Counted from the stretch's first letter, positions 48,375 to 58,572 are shown. The stretch: 64,000 bases of DNA from Caryophanon tenue (GCF_001700315.1 NZ_MASJ01000012.1:1-64000); one strand, 5' to 3'. The notes: generated by a model not told the origin, from the letters alone. Made by a program: numbers and translations.

Positions 48375-48700
48375 TATTATACCTCCGTATATGTTCATTA
48401 TGAGAGAAATGCCCCTCATTTATCATCATTCACAATCTTAACTGAAAAGCAAAGTCAATGCAACAAATTAGAATCATTTTAATGTAAGAGTTTTTAAATT
48501 TTCTGCTTGCCTATGCAAAATAATTATACATATCACAGTAATAACAAGGATTTGGTGATTTTCCATGAACTTCATATTTTCAATAAGAATCACCTAATTG
48601 AGAATTAATTTCACTAATTGTGCATGTTTTTTAAACGTTGCTATCATTTTACTTATCATAATGCCTTCCGCTTCGAACATTTGCTATGGAACGCTAAAGA

Positions 48701-48730
48701 AGCAGCCTACGTGTTTATACGTAGACTGCT
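48701..48730. terminator. Hairpin after the gltAB operon
   Basis: AGCAG-CTACGT pairs with ACGTAG-CTGCT around a 6-base loop, weak T content. The 415 bases between sufC and gltD (48375-48790) hold this hairpin and the suf promoter region; no gene is supported. Confidence 0.6.
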
Positions 48731-48791
48731 CAATCTATTAGAAAGAGGCGATACTTTGGGGGTAATGCCTCGTTTCTACCTATTAGATATG

Positions 48792-50273
48792 TTACAGAGA
48801 CACAACTTCCTTCGCTAAAAACGTATGGATAGCTGCTGCGGCTTCGCGTCCTTCACGAATCGCCCATACTACTAAACTTTGTCCGCGGCGCGCATCTCCT
48901 GCTGTAAATACGCCTGGCACTGTCGTTTGGTAATCTTTAATTGTTGCTGCGACACGATTATTAATTAGCTCTACGCCAAATCGTTCTGGTAAGCTGCGTT
49001 CTACACCTTCGAAGCCGATTGCTACAAAGACATAATCTACAGGCCATACTTTTTCTGTACCTGGCAGCTCTTTAAAGTAATGGAAGCCGTCTTCACCTAA
49101 GATTTTTTCCATATAAATTGTGTGTAACTCTTTAATGTTGCCCTCTGTATCTGAGACGATTTTTTCCGTCTGGATACAATATTCACGTGGGTCACGTCCT
49201 AATTTCGCGTCCACTTCTTCGTAAGCATAATCAAATGTAAAAATGCTTGGGTCTTTTGGCCACATCGTTTCTTCTGTACGTGCATTTGGTAATTTTGGAT
49301 GCTTACCAAACTGGACAACCGATTTACAGTTTTGACGAATCGCTGTTGCGACACAGTCTGCACCTGTATCACCACCACCGATAATGATAACGTTTTTCCC
49401 TTCTACATTCATCGCTTGCCCATCTTCAAAGTTTGAACGCACATAACTCTTTGTTACGCTCGTTAAATAATCCATCGCTAGTACCACACCGTTGCCTTCT
49501 GAGCCTTCAATACGTAACTCACGCTGCTTTTGCGCACCTGTCGCAAGTAATACGGCATCATACTGTGCGCGAAGTTCCTCCGCTGTAATGTCAACACCGA
49601 CTGTTGTGTTGTACACAAAATCAATACCTTCTTGCTGTAACAAACGAATACGACGCTCAATAACTTCCTTTTCAAGCTTCATATTCGGAATACCATACAT
49701 TAATAAGCCACCAGCTCGGTCATCGCGCTCATATACCGTTACGCTATGACCTTGTTGATTTAACTCGTCCGCTGCCGCTAAACCAGCCGGACCTGAACCG
49801 ATAATCGCCACCTTTTTCCCTGTGCGAGTACGCGGAACACGTGGCATTACCCAACCTTCTTCAAAGCCTTTATCAATAATCGAACGTTCAATAGATTTAA
49901 TGGCTACAGCGGGTTCATTAATACCGAGTACACATGAGCTTTCACAAGGCGCTGGACAAACACGCCCTGTAAACTCTGGGAAATTATTCGTTAAATGTAA
50001 ACGGTCTAACGCTTCCTTCCACTGTCCACGGTATACTAAGTCGTTCCACTCGGGAATAACATTGTTGATTGGACACCCTGCTGCTGTACCACGAATTTCA
50101 ATCCCCATATGGCAAAATGGTGTGCCACAATCCATACAACGTGCACCTTGTGTTTGCAAATCTTTATCCGATAGGCGTGTCGCATACTCTCCAAAATGCT
50201 CGATACGCGCTAATGGTGGTTGTTCTTTCGTTTTTTGTCGTTTATATTCGATAAATCCTGTTGGTTTTCCCAC
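48792..50273 (-). CDS. gltD: Glutamate synthase small (beta) subunit
   Basis: A 493-residue flavoprotein, called gltB in B. subtilis and gltD in E. coli. N-terminal cysteines C-x2-C-x4-C (CMDCGTPFC) and C-x3-C-x3-C (CPAPCESSC) bind the clusters; the two Rossmann motifs are IIGSGPAGLAAADEL (about 152-166) and IIGGGDTGADC (about 291-301). It supplies electrons from NADPH to the large subunit. The start is GTG 50273, with AAGGAGGGG upstream; 13 bases after gltA. Confidence 0.94.
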   Translation of the reverse strand: MGKPTGFIEYKRQKTKEQPPLARIEHFGEYATRLSDKDLQTQGARCMDCGTPFCHMGIEIRGTAAGCPINNVIPEWNDLVYRGQWKEALDRLHLTNNFPEFTGRVCPAPCESSCVLGINEPAVAIKSIERSIIDKGFEEGWVMPRVPRTRTGKKVAIIGSGPAGLAAADELNQQGHSVTVYERDDRAGGLLMYGIPNMKLEKEVIERRIRLLQQEGIDFVYNTTVGVDITAEELRAQYDAVLLATGAQKQRELRIEGSEGNGVVLAMDYLTSVTKSYVRSNFEDGQAMNVEGKNVIIIGGGDTGADCVATAIRQNCKSVVQFGKHPKLPNARTEETMWPKDPSIFTFDYAYEEVDAKLGRDPREYCIQTEKIVSDTEGNIKELHTIYMEKILGEDGFHYFKELPGTEKVWPVDYVFVAIGFEGVERSLPERFGVELINNRVAATIKDYQTTVPGVFTAGDARRGQSLVVWAIREGREAAAAIHTFLAKEVVSL

Positions 50274-50286
50274 AGTGAACCCCTCC

Positions 50287-53200
50287 TTAATTACTTGAAG
50301 CTGCGTATTGTGTGCCTGTCGCTTTTGCAAACGCTTGTAGTGCCGCTTCTTTTTCTGTTGCCCCTTGCATTTTGAAGTATTCCATTTGGTCTAGCATGTC
50401 TTGGTAATCTGTCGGTACGACTTTGACAAAACGTTTCACCGTATTATCCCAATCCGCTAGTACATCTAACGCTTTGTTACTGCCTGTCATATTTAAGTGC
50501 TCAATAATTAATTGACGCACAACTTCTTTTTCAACGTCTAATTCTAACTGTTCAAAGCGAATCATCTCCATATTACATACCGCTTTAAAACTTTCTGCGT
50601 TTGTCGGTAGGACGTACGCAATACCACCTGACATACCTGCTGCAAAGTTTTTACCTGCATCTCCTAAAATAACGACTTTGCCACCTGTCATATACTCTAA
50701 ACCGTGGTCGCCAATCCCTTCAACGACAACGTGTGCCCCTGAATTACGTACCGCAAAACGATGCCCTGCACGTCCATTCATAAACACCTTACCGCTCGTT
50801 GCTCCGTATAAGCAGACGTTACCACCGATAACGTTTTTCTCTTGCTCACCTTTAATTGGTGCAATCGCGGCAAGCTTACCACCTGATAAGCCTTTACCGA
50901 AGTAGTCATTCACATCGCCCGTACATGTCATGGTCATACCACGTGGGATAAATGCGCCAAAGCTTTGCCCTGCTGGACCTGTAAAATGCAGTTTTAACGT
51001 ATCTTCTGGCAAGCCTTTTTCACCGTATTTACGTGAAATTTCACTACCAACGATTGTTCCAACAACACGGTCTGTATTTTTAATTGGGAACGATAACTCT
51101 ACTTGTTCCCCATTTTGAATCGCTGGTTGTACAGCGTCGAATAAACGAGTCATATCAAAGCTTTCCGCAATAAAGTGATTTTGCTCTTCTTGCTTCGTAC
51201 GGACACCATCTACTTGATGTAATAACTTCGATAAGTCAAGCTGCGATGCTTTCCAGTGTGCTTGTGCGCGTTCGCTTATTTGCAGCACATCTGTACGTCC
51301 AACCATTTCTTCTACCGTACGGAAGCCTAAGCTTGCCATAATTTCACGCATTTCTTGTGCGATAAAGCGCATATAGTTCACGATATGGTCTGCTGAACCA
51401 GTAAACTTCGCACGTAACTCTGGGTTTTGTGTTGCTACACCGACTGGACATGTATCTAAATGACATGCACGCATCATAATACAACCCATTACGATTAATG
51501 GTGCTGTCGCGAAGCCGTATTCCTCAGCACCAAGTAATGCTGCCATCACCACATCTTTACCCGTCATTAACTTGCCATCTGTTTCAAGTGTGACACGCTC
51601 ACGTAGACCATTTAACATTAATGTTTGGTGCGCTTCTGCTAATCCTAATTCCCACGGCAATCCTGTATGTTGAATCGACGTTTTCGGTGACGCACCTGTA
51701 CCACCATCGTAGCCTGATACAACGATGACATCTGCTGCACCTTTTGCTACACCAGCTGCAATTGTACCTACACCTGCTTTTGATACAAGTTTTACCGAAA
51801 TGCGTGCATGACGGTTCGCATTTTTTAAATCATGAATTAATTGTGCCATATCTTCAATTGAATAAATGTCATGGTGCGGTGGTGGTGAAATTAAGCCAAC
51901 ACCTGTTGTTGAACCACGTACATCGGCTACCCATGGATACACTTTATTACCTGGTAACTGACCACCTTCACCTGGCTTTGCACCTTGGGCCATTTTAATT
52001 TGTAGCTCGTCCGCATTTACAAGATAATGTGATTTTACTCCGAAACGCCCTGATGCAATTTGTTTAATGGCACTACGGCGGTCATCACCATTTGCATCTT
52101 TTGTAAAGCGCGCTGGGTCTTCCCCACCTTCACCTGAATTTGAACGAGCGCCTAAACGGTTCATCGCAATCGCTAATGTTTCATGCGCCTCTTGTGATAG
52201 TGAACCAAATGACATCGCACCTGATTTAAAGCGTTTCACGATGCTTTCAATTGGTTCTACATCATCAATTGAAATTGCTGTGCGCTCACTAAAGCTAAAT
52301 AAATTACGTAGGAAACCTAAGCTCTCCTCATTGGCCATCTCTGAGAACATACGGTATAGGCCAATATCATTTTTTCGTGCTGCCCATTGCAGTGTGTGAA
52401 TTGTTTTCGGATTAAATGCGTGGTGTTCACCATTTGCGCGCCACTGAAATTGAGAGCCTGACTCTAGCTCATCTGTCGTTGCATGTGCTACTGCAAAACG
52501 ACGTTTCGCCTCTTCACCAATCGTTGTTAAGTCGATACCATCAATTTGAGATGCTGTACCTGTGAAATGCTCATCAATCACTTCTTTTGCAATACCTACC
52601 GCTTCAAAAATTTGTGCACCTCGGTATGATTGCACCGTTGAGATCCCCATTTTTGACATTACTTTGACAACACCTTCACTTGCCCCTTTACGGAACTTGC
52701 GCACCGCTTTGTCATAATCAATGTCTAAGTGACCGTTTGTAATAGCTTCTTGAATCGTTGCATATGCTAAGTACGGGTGAATCGCATCAACACCAAAGCC
52801 GATAAGTGCTGCGAAATGATGTACCTCACGTGCTTCTGCTGAGTGAGCAATTAAGCTCACTTGTGTACGTTTTCCTGTACGCACTAAATATTGATGTAAG
52901 CTACTTACTGCTAACAACATCGGAATTGTCGGCGTTTTCGGATTGTCTAACTCGTCCGTTAATACGAGTAATGTCACACCTTGTGCAATTGCCGCATCCG
53001 CTTCTTGACGAATACGTACTAACTCTTTATCTAAATCTTCGGTAAATTGAAGTGAGATGGCCGTACCTTGGAAATCAAGCTCAATATTTGACGTAATTTG
53101 GTCGAACTCTCCAGACGTTAACACCGGTGCATCGAGTAAAATTCGCTTTGCATTGTCGGCTGTTGGATGTAATAAATCCCCCTCAGCACCAAGCATCGTC

Positions 53201-54795
53201 ATTGTCGATGTCACGATATGTTCACGAATAGAGTCAATTGGTGGGTTCGTTACTTGCGCAAATAATTGCTTGAAATAATTAAATAATGATTGTGGGCGGT
53301 CTGATAACACAGCAAGCGGTGTATCATTCCCCATTGAGCCAAGTGGGTCTTTCCCTTCTTTTGCAAGTAGCACAATATACTTTTGAACATCTTCAAATGT
53401 ATAGCCATATACTTTTTGACGCAGTGTTAATTCTTCAATGCGCGCTGGTACTTCCTCTTGTGATTTCACAGTCAGTAAGTTTTGCTCTAACCAATCTGCA
53501 TATGGATGCGCCGCTGCCATTTCTGTTTTCAACTCATCATCTGACACAATTTTACCTGCTTCTAAGTCGATTAATAGCATACGTCCTGGTGCAACGTTTT
53601 CTTTGTACACCACTTCGTCCTCTGTCACGTCAACAACACCTGTTTCTGACGAGAAGATGATATGGTCATCTGTCGTTACGTAATAACGTGCTGGTCGTAA
53701 GCCGTTACGGTCTAAAATGGCACCAATTTGTTTGCCATCTGTGAAACAAATTGCAGTTGGTCCATCCCATGGTTCCATTAAGCTTGCATGGTATGAGTAA
53801 AATGCTTTTTTGTCGTCTGCAATATGTGGATTTTCTGTCCATGGCTCTGGAATTAACATCATCGCTGTGTGCGCTGGTGTACGTCCTGCTAACACGAAAA
53901 ATTCAAATGCGTTATCAAGCATCGATGAATCCGAACCTGATGTATCAATGATTGGTAGTAATTTTTGTAAGTCGTCACCAAATGCTTCTGACACGAAACG
54001 TTGTTCACGTGCGCGCATCCAGTTAATATTGCCGCGTAATGTGTTAATCTCACCGTTGTGGATAATGTAGCGGTTCGGGTGGGCACGTTGCCAGCTTGGG
54101 AATGTGTTTGTAGAGTAGCGAGAGTGTACCAGTGCGAAAGCTGATACAAAATCTTCATGCTGTAGGTCTTCGTAGAATGTGCGTACTTCTTCTGGATTTA
54201 AAAGCCCTTTAAATACCATTGTACGGCTTGACATACTTGGGCAGTAGAATGTAAATCCTTGCTGTGTTGCCCAATGCTCAACTTGTTTGCGGATGATATA
54301 TAATTTACGCTCGAACGCTAGGTCTTCCACCCCAACTGCACCGATAAATAATTGGCGAACGAACGGTGCTGTTTCTTTTGCACTTTTGCGTAAAGGCGTT
54401 GCATTTGTCGGAGCTGTGCGCCATCCGATTAATTGCTGCCCTTCTTCTGCGATTAATTCGTTAAATTTCGCTTCAATTTGTAGGCGTTCTTGTTCGTTTT
54501 GCGTAAAGAAGATTTGTGCTACACCATACTTACCACGTTCTGGTAAACTAAACTGTGTCACATGCTTTGTAAAGTACATATGTGGAATCTCCACCATGAT
54601 GCCCGCGCCATCTCCTGTGCCATCTCCACCACGACCTGCGCGATGCTCTAAACGACATAACATTTCTAAACCTTTCAACACGATGTCATGTGATGGAATG
54701 CCTTTAATATTGGCATACATCCCGATACCACATGCGTCATGCTCATTTCCTGGATTATATAAACCTTGCTGTTCTGGATATTGATGAAAAGTCAT
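50287..54795 (-). CDS. gltA: Glutamate synthase large (alpha) subunit
   Basis: A 1502-residue protein (gltB in E. coli). Cysteine C22 in HDACGIG is the N-terminal nucleophile of the glutaminase domain, so residues 1-21 are removed. Then comes the synthase barrel with FMN, a [3Fe-4S] cluster in C-x5-C-x4-C (CIMMRACHLDTC, about 1117-1128), and the GXGXG repeat domain at the C-terminus. It makes two glutamates from glutamine and 2-oxoglutarate. GGGGGGA precedes ATG 54795. Divergent from gltC; regulated by it in B. subtilis. Confidence 0.96.
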   Translation of the reverse strand: MTFHQYPEQQGLYNPGNEHDACGIGMYANIKGIPSHDIVLKGLEMLCRLEHRAGRGGDGTGDGAGIMVEIPHMYFTKHVTQFSLPERGKYGVAQIFFTQNEQERLQIEAKFNELIAEEGQQLIGWRTAPTNATPLRKSAKETAPFVRQLFIGAVGVEDLAFERKLYIIRKQVEHWATQQGFTFYCPSMSSRTMVFKGLLNPEEVRTFYEDLQHEDFVSAFALVHSRYSTNTFPSWQRAHPNRYIIHNGEINTLRGNINWMRAREQRFVSEAFGDDLQKLLPIIDTSGSDSSMLDNAFEFFVLAGRTPAHTAMMLIPEPWTENPHIADDKKAFYSYHASLMEPWDGPTAICFTDGKQIGAILDRNGLRPARYYVTTDDHIIFSSETGVVDVTEDEVVYKENVAPGRMLLIDLEAGKIVSDDELKTEMAAAHPYADWLEQNLLTVKSQEEVPARIEELTLRQKVYGYTFEDVQKYIVLLAKEGKDPLGSMGNDTPLAVLSDRPQSLFNYFKQLFAQVTNPPIDSIREHIVTSTMTMLGAEGDLLHPTADNAKRILLDAPVLTSGEFDQITSNIELDFQGTAISLQFTEDLDKELVRIRQEADAAIAQGVTLLVLTDELDNPKTPTIPMLLAVSSLHQYLVRTGKRTQVSLIAHSAEAREVHHFAALIGFGVDAIHPYLAYATIQEAITNGHLDIDYDKAVRKFRKGASEGVVKVMSKMGISTVQSYRGAQIFEAVGIAKEVIDEHFTGTASQIDGIDLTTIGEEAKRRFAVAHATTDELESGSQFQWRANGEHHAFNPKTIHTLQWAARKNDIGLYRMFSEMANEESLGFLRNLFSFSERTAISIDDVEPIESIVKRFKSGAMSFGSLSQEAHETLAIAMNRLGARSNSGEGGEDPARFTKDANGDDRRSAIKQIASGRFGVKSHYLVNADELQIKMAQGAKPGEGGQLPGNKVYPWVADVRGSTTGVGLISPPPHHDIYSIEDMAQLIHDLKNANRHARISVKLVSKAGVGTIAAGVAKGAADVIVVSGYDGGTGASPKTSIQHTGLPWELGLAEAHQTLMLNGLRERVTLETDGKLMTGKDVVMAALLGAEEYGFATAPLIVMGCIMMRACHLDTCPVGVATQNPELRAKFTGSADHIVNYMRFIAQEMREIMASLGFRTVEEMVGRTDVLQISERAQAHWKASQLDLSKLLHQVDGVRTKQEEQNHFIAESFDMTRLFDAVQPAIQNGEQVELSFPIKNTDRVVGTIVGSEISRKYGEKGLPEDTLKLHFTGPAGQSFGAFIPRGMTMTCTGDVNDYFGKGLSGGKLAAIAPIKGEQEKNVIGGNVCLYGATSGKVFMNGRAGHRFAVRNSGAHVVVEGIGDHGLEYMTGGKVVILGDAGKNFAAGMSGGIAYVLPTNAESFKAVCNMEMIRFEQLELDVEKEVVRQLIIEHLNMTGSNKALDVLADWDNTVKRFVKVVPTDYQDMLDQMEYFKMQGATEKEAALQAFAKATGTQYAASSN

Positions 54796-54877
54796 TGTAA
54801 ATCCCCCCAAAGTTTCTGTACGGTTTTCGTATTCTCATTTTAAAGTTTTCAAATTCATATAAACAATATATAATTTG

Positions 54878-54890
54878 GATAGAAACTATC
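54878..54890. promoter_or_regulatory. Dyad in the gltC-gltA intergenic region, possible GltC box
   Basis: GATAG-AAA-CTATC is a perfect 5-base dyad about 30 bases before the gltC start and 83 before gltA. LysR regulators bind dyads of this size (T-N11-A) in such divergent regions. The identity as GltC site is inferred. Confidence 0.4.
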
Positions 54891-54919
54891 TGAAAATTAG
54901 ATTAATGAGGTGAAAAGTC

Positions 54920-55822
54920 TTGGAATTACGCCAATTACGTTACTTCGTTGAGGTAGCTGAACGTGAACATATTTCTGAAGCTGCTGAACATTTACATGTC
55001 GCGCAATCCGCGATTAGCCGGCAAATTGCCAATTTAGAGGACGAATTAGGAACGGCATTATTTGAACGAATCGGACGTAACGTCAAACTCACGCCCGTAG
55101 GTAAAATCTTTTTAGAGCACACATTAACCGCTCTAAAAGCAATTGACTTTGCCGAAAAACAAGTCGAGGAATTTTTAGACCCGACAAAGGGAACGATTAA
55201 AATTGGTTTCCCAACAAGTTTAGCTAGCTATTTACTCCCAACCATCATTTCTGCGTTTAAACGTGAATACCCTGATATTTCTTTCCAATTACGCCAAGGC
55301 TCCTATCGATTTTTAATTGAGTCTGTCAAAAATCGTGAAATCAATTTAGCCTTTTTAGGACCGTTACCACCAAAAGATGAAATGATTGAACCAGTCGTGC
55401 TGTTTAGTGAAAATATTTCTGCGCTACTGCCTGCCAATCATCGTCTCGCCAAAGAAAAAAGCATTAACTTAATTGATTTAAAGGACGAGGATTTTGTGCT
55501 CTTCCCCGAAAATTATATTTTGAATAAAGTAGCTGTCGATGCTTGCCGTTCTGTTGGATTTATCCCTAACATTACGTCTGTCGGCGAAGATATGGATGCC
55601 ATTAAAGGGCTTGTTGCAGCAGGCGTTGGCGTCAGCTTATTACCCGAAAGTTCATTTTACGATTCAACGCCGCGCTTTACGACGAAAATTCCAATTGCTC
55701 TGCCGTCTATCCGCCGAACAGTTGGCATTATTTCACCGTTAAATCGTGAACTTGCACCGTCTGAAAAAGTGTTTTTAGAATTTGTAAATAGCTTTTTCTC
55801 TCGCTTAAGTCAGTTCCAGTAA
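54920..55822 (+). CDS. gltC: LysR family transcriptional activator of glutamate synthase
   Basis: A 300-residue LysR regulator, identical in length to B. subtilis GltC. Winged helix-turn-helix at about 5-62 (AEHLHVAQSAISRQIANLE), ligand-binding domain 90-295. Divergent placement next to gltA is the gltC arrangement; in B. subtilis it activates gltAB when 2-oxoglutarate is abundant and is checked by glutamate and by RocG. The start is TTG 54920 with GAGGTG upstream. Confidence 0.92.
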   Translation: MELRQLRYFVEVAEREHISEAAEHLHVAQSAISRQIANLEDELGTALFERIGRNVKLTPVGKIFLEHTLTALKAIDFAEKQVEEFLDPTKGTIKIGFPTSLASYLLPTIISAFKREYPDISFQLRQGSYRFLIESVKNREINLAFLGPLPPKDEMIEPVVLFSENISALLPANHRLAKEKSINLIDLKDEDFVLFPENYILNKVAVDACRSVGFIPNITSVGEDMDAIKGLVAAGVGVSLLPESSFYDSTPRFTTKIPIALPSIRRTVGIISPLNRELAPSEKVFLEFVNSFFSRLSQFQ

Positions 55823-55906
55823 TCGTTATTTTATATGGGTAACATACATTTTCCACCGATAAAACGCTTAACTTTTAGTAAAAATTTGATTATTGAAACT
55901 ACAAAA

Positions 55907-56168
55907 GAGACCGGGACAGACCTCTATTTCTGATGAAAATAGGTGCATTGAGATGATAAGAATTTGCGGGTGCGTCTTGACACAAGCGGCGACTTCAGCA
56001 GGAATAGCAATGTTTTTCTGCGACGAGTAACCGCAGGAGCATGCGCTTGAGACTACAGGCTCAAGCCATGCCTGCGAAACGCGTCTGCTATGTGGCGTAG
56101 CACCAAAAGCAAAAAATATCCTTCAGCAGTTGTCGTTGCTGAAGGATATTTCGCTCTGTCCGAAACGC
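55907..56168 (-). repeat. Dispersed ATATCCTTCAGC element, copy 5 (full length, short middle)
   Basis: 262 bases from GAGACCGGGACAGA (55907) to about TCTGTCC (56168). Minus-strand order: hairpin AAATATCCTTCAGCA / TGCTGAAGGATATTT (56115-56152), GGTGCTACGCCACATAGCAG, a small CTTGAG/CTCAAG hairpin (56068-56085), GCGCATGCTCCTGCGG, GCAGAAAAACATTGC, then TTTTCATCAGAAATAGAGG. The outer ends GAGAC-GGGACAGA and TCTGTCC pair in part. It fills the gap between the converging gltC and uraH genes (55823-56205), where nothing else is seen. Confidence 0.85.
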
Positions 56169-56205
56169 TTCGTTTTATCTCACATTCCTCTTTTTAATGC
56201 CTTTG

Positions 56206-56553
56206 CTAGCTTCCTCGATATACTTGATAATTCCACGGAGAAACAATGAGTGGAATATGATAATGCTCTTGTTCATCTGAAATTTGAAAGCGTACAGGAA
56301 TGTCACTTAAAAAATGTGGCTGCGCTAACGTAACACCTTGCGCTTCAAAATATGTATCAACTGAAAATGTCAGCTCATATTTCCCAGTAACCGCCTGTTC
56401 AAAAATTGGTGTGTCACAACGCCCTTGTGCATTTGTTTCAACCGTTTTTACCGTTTCCCAATGCCCCTCTACATACATCGAGGCTGTAATTTTCACCCCA
56501 CTTGCTGGTCGTCCGTGATAAACATCTAGCACATGCGTTGTAATCGTCGTCAT
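56206..56553 (-). CDS. uraH: Hydroxyisourate hydrolase
   Basis: A 115-residue transthyretin-like protein ending in YRGS, the C-terminal signature of 5-hydroxyisourate hydrolases; H9 is not in the usual set but LDVYHGRPA (8-16) and HYHIPLIVSPW (about 97-107) are the active-site strands. It converts 5-hydroxyisourate to OHCU. Its ATG overlaps the uraD stop by 4 bases (ATGA-type). B. subtilis homologue pucM. Confidence 0.92.
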   Translation of the reverse strand: MTTITTHVLDVYHGRPASGVKITASMYVEGHWETVKTVETNAQGRCDTPIFEQAVTGKYELTFSVDTYFEAQGVTLAQPHFLSDIPVRFQISDEQEHYHIPLIVSPWNYQVYRGS

Positions 56554-57023
56554 ACACTCACCCCCACAATATCATCAAAACGGAAACGAGCAATTTGAAT
56601 GACTTGTGCCAATGCTTCTGCAAACTCCGCTTGCCTTGTATTCGTTAAACGCTGCTGCATTAGCGCATAAATGGTATCAGCACTTTTCCCCTTTACTGCT
56701 ACGATAAATGGGAAGCCAAACGTCTCTTCGTACGCTTTATTCACACGCTGAAAATTTGTATATTGCTCCTGTGTCAGCTGTTTCAAGCCTGCTTGTTGCT
56801 GCTCCGCTACAGAATGATTCGTCATTTGAATATTCGCACCTAAGCTTGGGTGTGCTTGTAGAAGCGCTACTTGCTGTGCCTCTGTTAGCTGCTGTACTTC
56901 ATTAACGAACGCTTGAAATAATGTTTCTGCATCGGTATACTGCGCTCGTTCAAATACTTGTTCAACGATATATGATGAGTTTTCAAAAATATGTTCAAAT
57001 TGCTGTGCTGTATACATGCCCAA
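56550..57023 (-). CDS. uraD: OHCU decarboxylase (2-oxo-4-hydroxy-4-carboxy-5-ureidoimidazoline decarboxylase)
   Basis: A 157-residue all-helical protein. The catalytic histidine lies in LQAHPSLGA (about 60-68), and FGFPFIVAVKGK (about 105-116) is the family's second conserved stretch. It makes (S)-allantoin from OHCU. In B. subtilis the same domain is fused to uricase in PucL; here it stands alone and no uricase is in the window. Follows the permease by 6 bases. Confidence 0.93.
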   Translation of the reverse strand: MGMYTAQQFEHIFENSSYIVEQVFERAQYTDAETLFQAFVNEVQQLTEAQQVALLQAHPSLGANIQMTNHSVAEQQQAGLKQLTQEQYTNFQRVNKAYEETFGFPFIVAVKGKSADTIYALMQQRLTNTRQAEFAEALAQVIQIARFRFDDIVGVSV

Positions 57024-57029
57024 ATCCCC

Positions 57030-58367
57030 CTATACGTGTGCCATCGCCTCGTCTTTTAACTGTTGCTCTTTCACTTCTTTTGTTACTTTGTTTGCCTTTA
57101 GTCCACCAAGTGCAACATTTAAGAAAATCGCTGCTAAGCTTCCTGTAATAATGCCATCTGATACTAATGTTTTAATGCCTGATGGTAAGCCGGCAAATAA
57201 TTCTGGTACAACTGTTGCGCCTAATCCTAATGATACTGCACACGCTACGATTAAAAGATTACGGTTATCATTAAAATCTACTTTGATCAACATTTTGATT
57301 CCTGATGACACAACCATTCCGAACATAACAACCGTTGCACCGCCTAATACTGGCGTCGGAATTAATGTCGCAAGTGCTGCAATTTTTGGCACTAAGCCTA
57401 ATACAATCATAATACCGCCTGCACATACTGTAACGGATAATTTTTTCACACCGGACATTTGAACAAGCCCGACATTTTGTGCGAATGTGTTATACGGAAA
57501 TGCGTTAAATAAACCACCTAAGACGAATGCCATACCTTCTGCGCGGTAGCCGTTACGTAATTCTTTTTTCGTTAAGTCACGACCTGTAATGCCACCGAGC
57601 GCTAAAAATGCGCCTGTTGATTCAATCATCACGACAATACCTACAAGAATCATCGTTAAAATTGGTACGATTTCAAATGTTGGTGTTCCGAAGAAGAAAG
57701 GTGCGGGCATATGAAACCAAGAAGCACTTGATACGGTTGCGAATGAAATTGGTTTGATGAAAACCGCATATAAAACTGTGCCGATAATGATACCAGCTAA
57801 TACGGATACAGAGCGTAAAAACCCTGTGAAGAAGTTGTTAAGGAATAAAATAATCGCTAATACTGTAATCGAAATGAGGAGGTTTTCCAAAGCACCAAAG
57901 CTTTCACTATTTGCGCCGCCAGCCATGTTTTTCATGCCTGTTGGAATTAATGATAAACCGATAATTAATACGACTGTGCCCGTTACAACGGGTGGGAAGA
58001 AACGTAGAAGTTGACTAAAGAAACTTGCACCGATAAACATAACAATACCTGTTACAATAATGGCTCCATATATGGCCGTAATACCGTACGTATTACCAAT
58101 CGCAATCATCGGTGTTACAGCAACGAATGATGTGCCGAGTACAACGGGTAAACCAATGCCGAAGTATTTATTTTTCCACATTTGAAGCAATGTGGCGATA
58201 CCACATGTCACTAAGTCGATGGAAATTAAATAGGCAAGCTGTGTCGGTGTTAATCCGAGTGCGCCACCGACGATAATTGGTACGAGCATCGCTCCTGCAT
58301 ACATCGCTAAAACGTGCTGTAACCCTAATGAAAATGTTTTGCCTGGTGATAAAGCTGTATCTTTCAT
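57030..58367 (-). CDS. NCS2 family purine (urate/xanthine) permease
   Basis: A 445-residue, 12-14 helix NCS2 symporter. QHVLAMYAGAMLVPIIVGGA (about 17-36), the helix 8 ESTGAF region and QNVGLVQMSGV (about 290-300) are the NAT/NCS2 signatures. Co-transcription with uraD and uraH points to urate as the substrate (compare PucJ/PucK of B. subtilis). I chose ATG 58367 with GGAGG upstream rather than the earlier in-frame Met. Confidence 0.9.
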   Translation of the reverse strand: MKDTALSPGKTFSLGLQHVLAMYAGAMLVPIIVGGALGLTPTQLAYLISIDLVTCGIATLLQMWKNKYFGIGLPVVLGTSFVAVTPMIAIGNTYGITAIYGAIIVTGIVMFIGASFFSQLLRFFPPVVTGTVVLIIGLSLIPTGMKNMAGGANSESFGALENLLISITVLAIILFLNNFFTGFLRSVSVLAGIIIGTVLYAVFIKPISFATVSSASWFHMPAPFFFGTPTFEIVPILTMILVGIVVMIESTGAFLALGGITGRDLTKKELRNGYRAEGMAFVLGGLFNAFPYNTFAQNVGLVQMSGVKKLSVTVCAGGIMIVLGLVPKIAALATLIPTPVLGGATVVMFGMVVSSGIKMLIKVDFNDNRNLLIVACAVSLGLGATVVPELFAGLPSGIKTLVSDGIITGSLAAIFLNVALGGLKANKVTKEVKEQQLKDEAMAHV

Positions 58368-58521
58368 AAATGATTCCTCCGTTCCTGTCATTCAATTTGA
58401 TAGCTTTATCATAAACACCACAACGCCCTACGTCATTGTGCATATTCACTAATCTACTTTATATATTTCGCACATTTTTCACAAAACACACATTTGAGAT
58501 GTTATTTTTTCTAACATAAAA

Positions 58522-58562
58522 AAAATAAAAATGGATACGCGCACACAGGCACGTATCCATTT
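58522..58562 (-). terminator. Terminator of the met operon
   Basis: AAATGGATACG pairs with CGTATCCATTT around a 12-base loop; on the minus strand it is followed by TTTTATTTTTTT. Confidence 0.85.
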
Positions 58563-58572
58563 CGCTGATCAT

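Noticed and set aside
48618-48818. A 66-codon frame in the sufC-gltD gap
   Set aside because: No ribosome site, runs through the hairpin at 48701-48730 and into gltD on the other strand.
58368-58521. Purine riboswitch in front of the urate permease
   Set aside because: The leader lacks the conserved xpt-type loop and junction sequences; only A/T-rich sequence is present.
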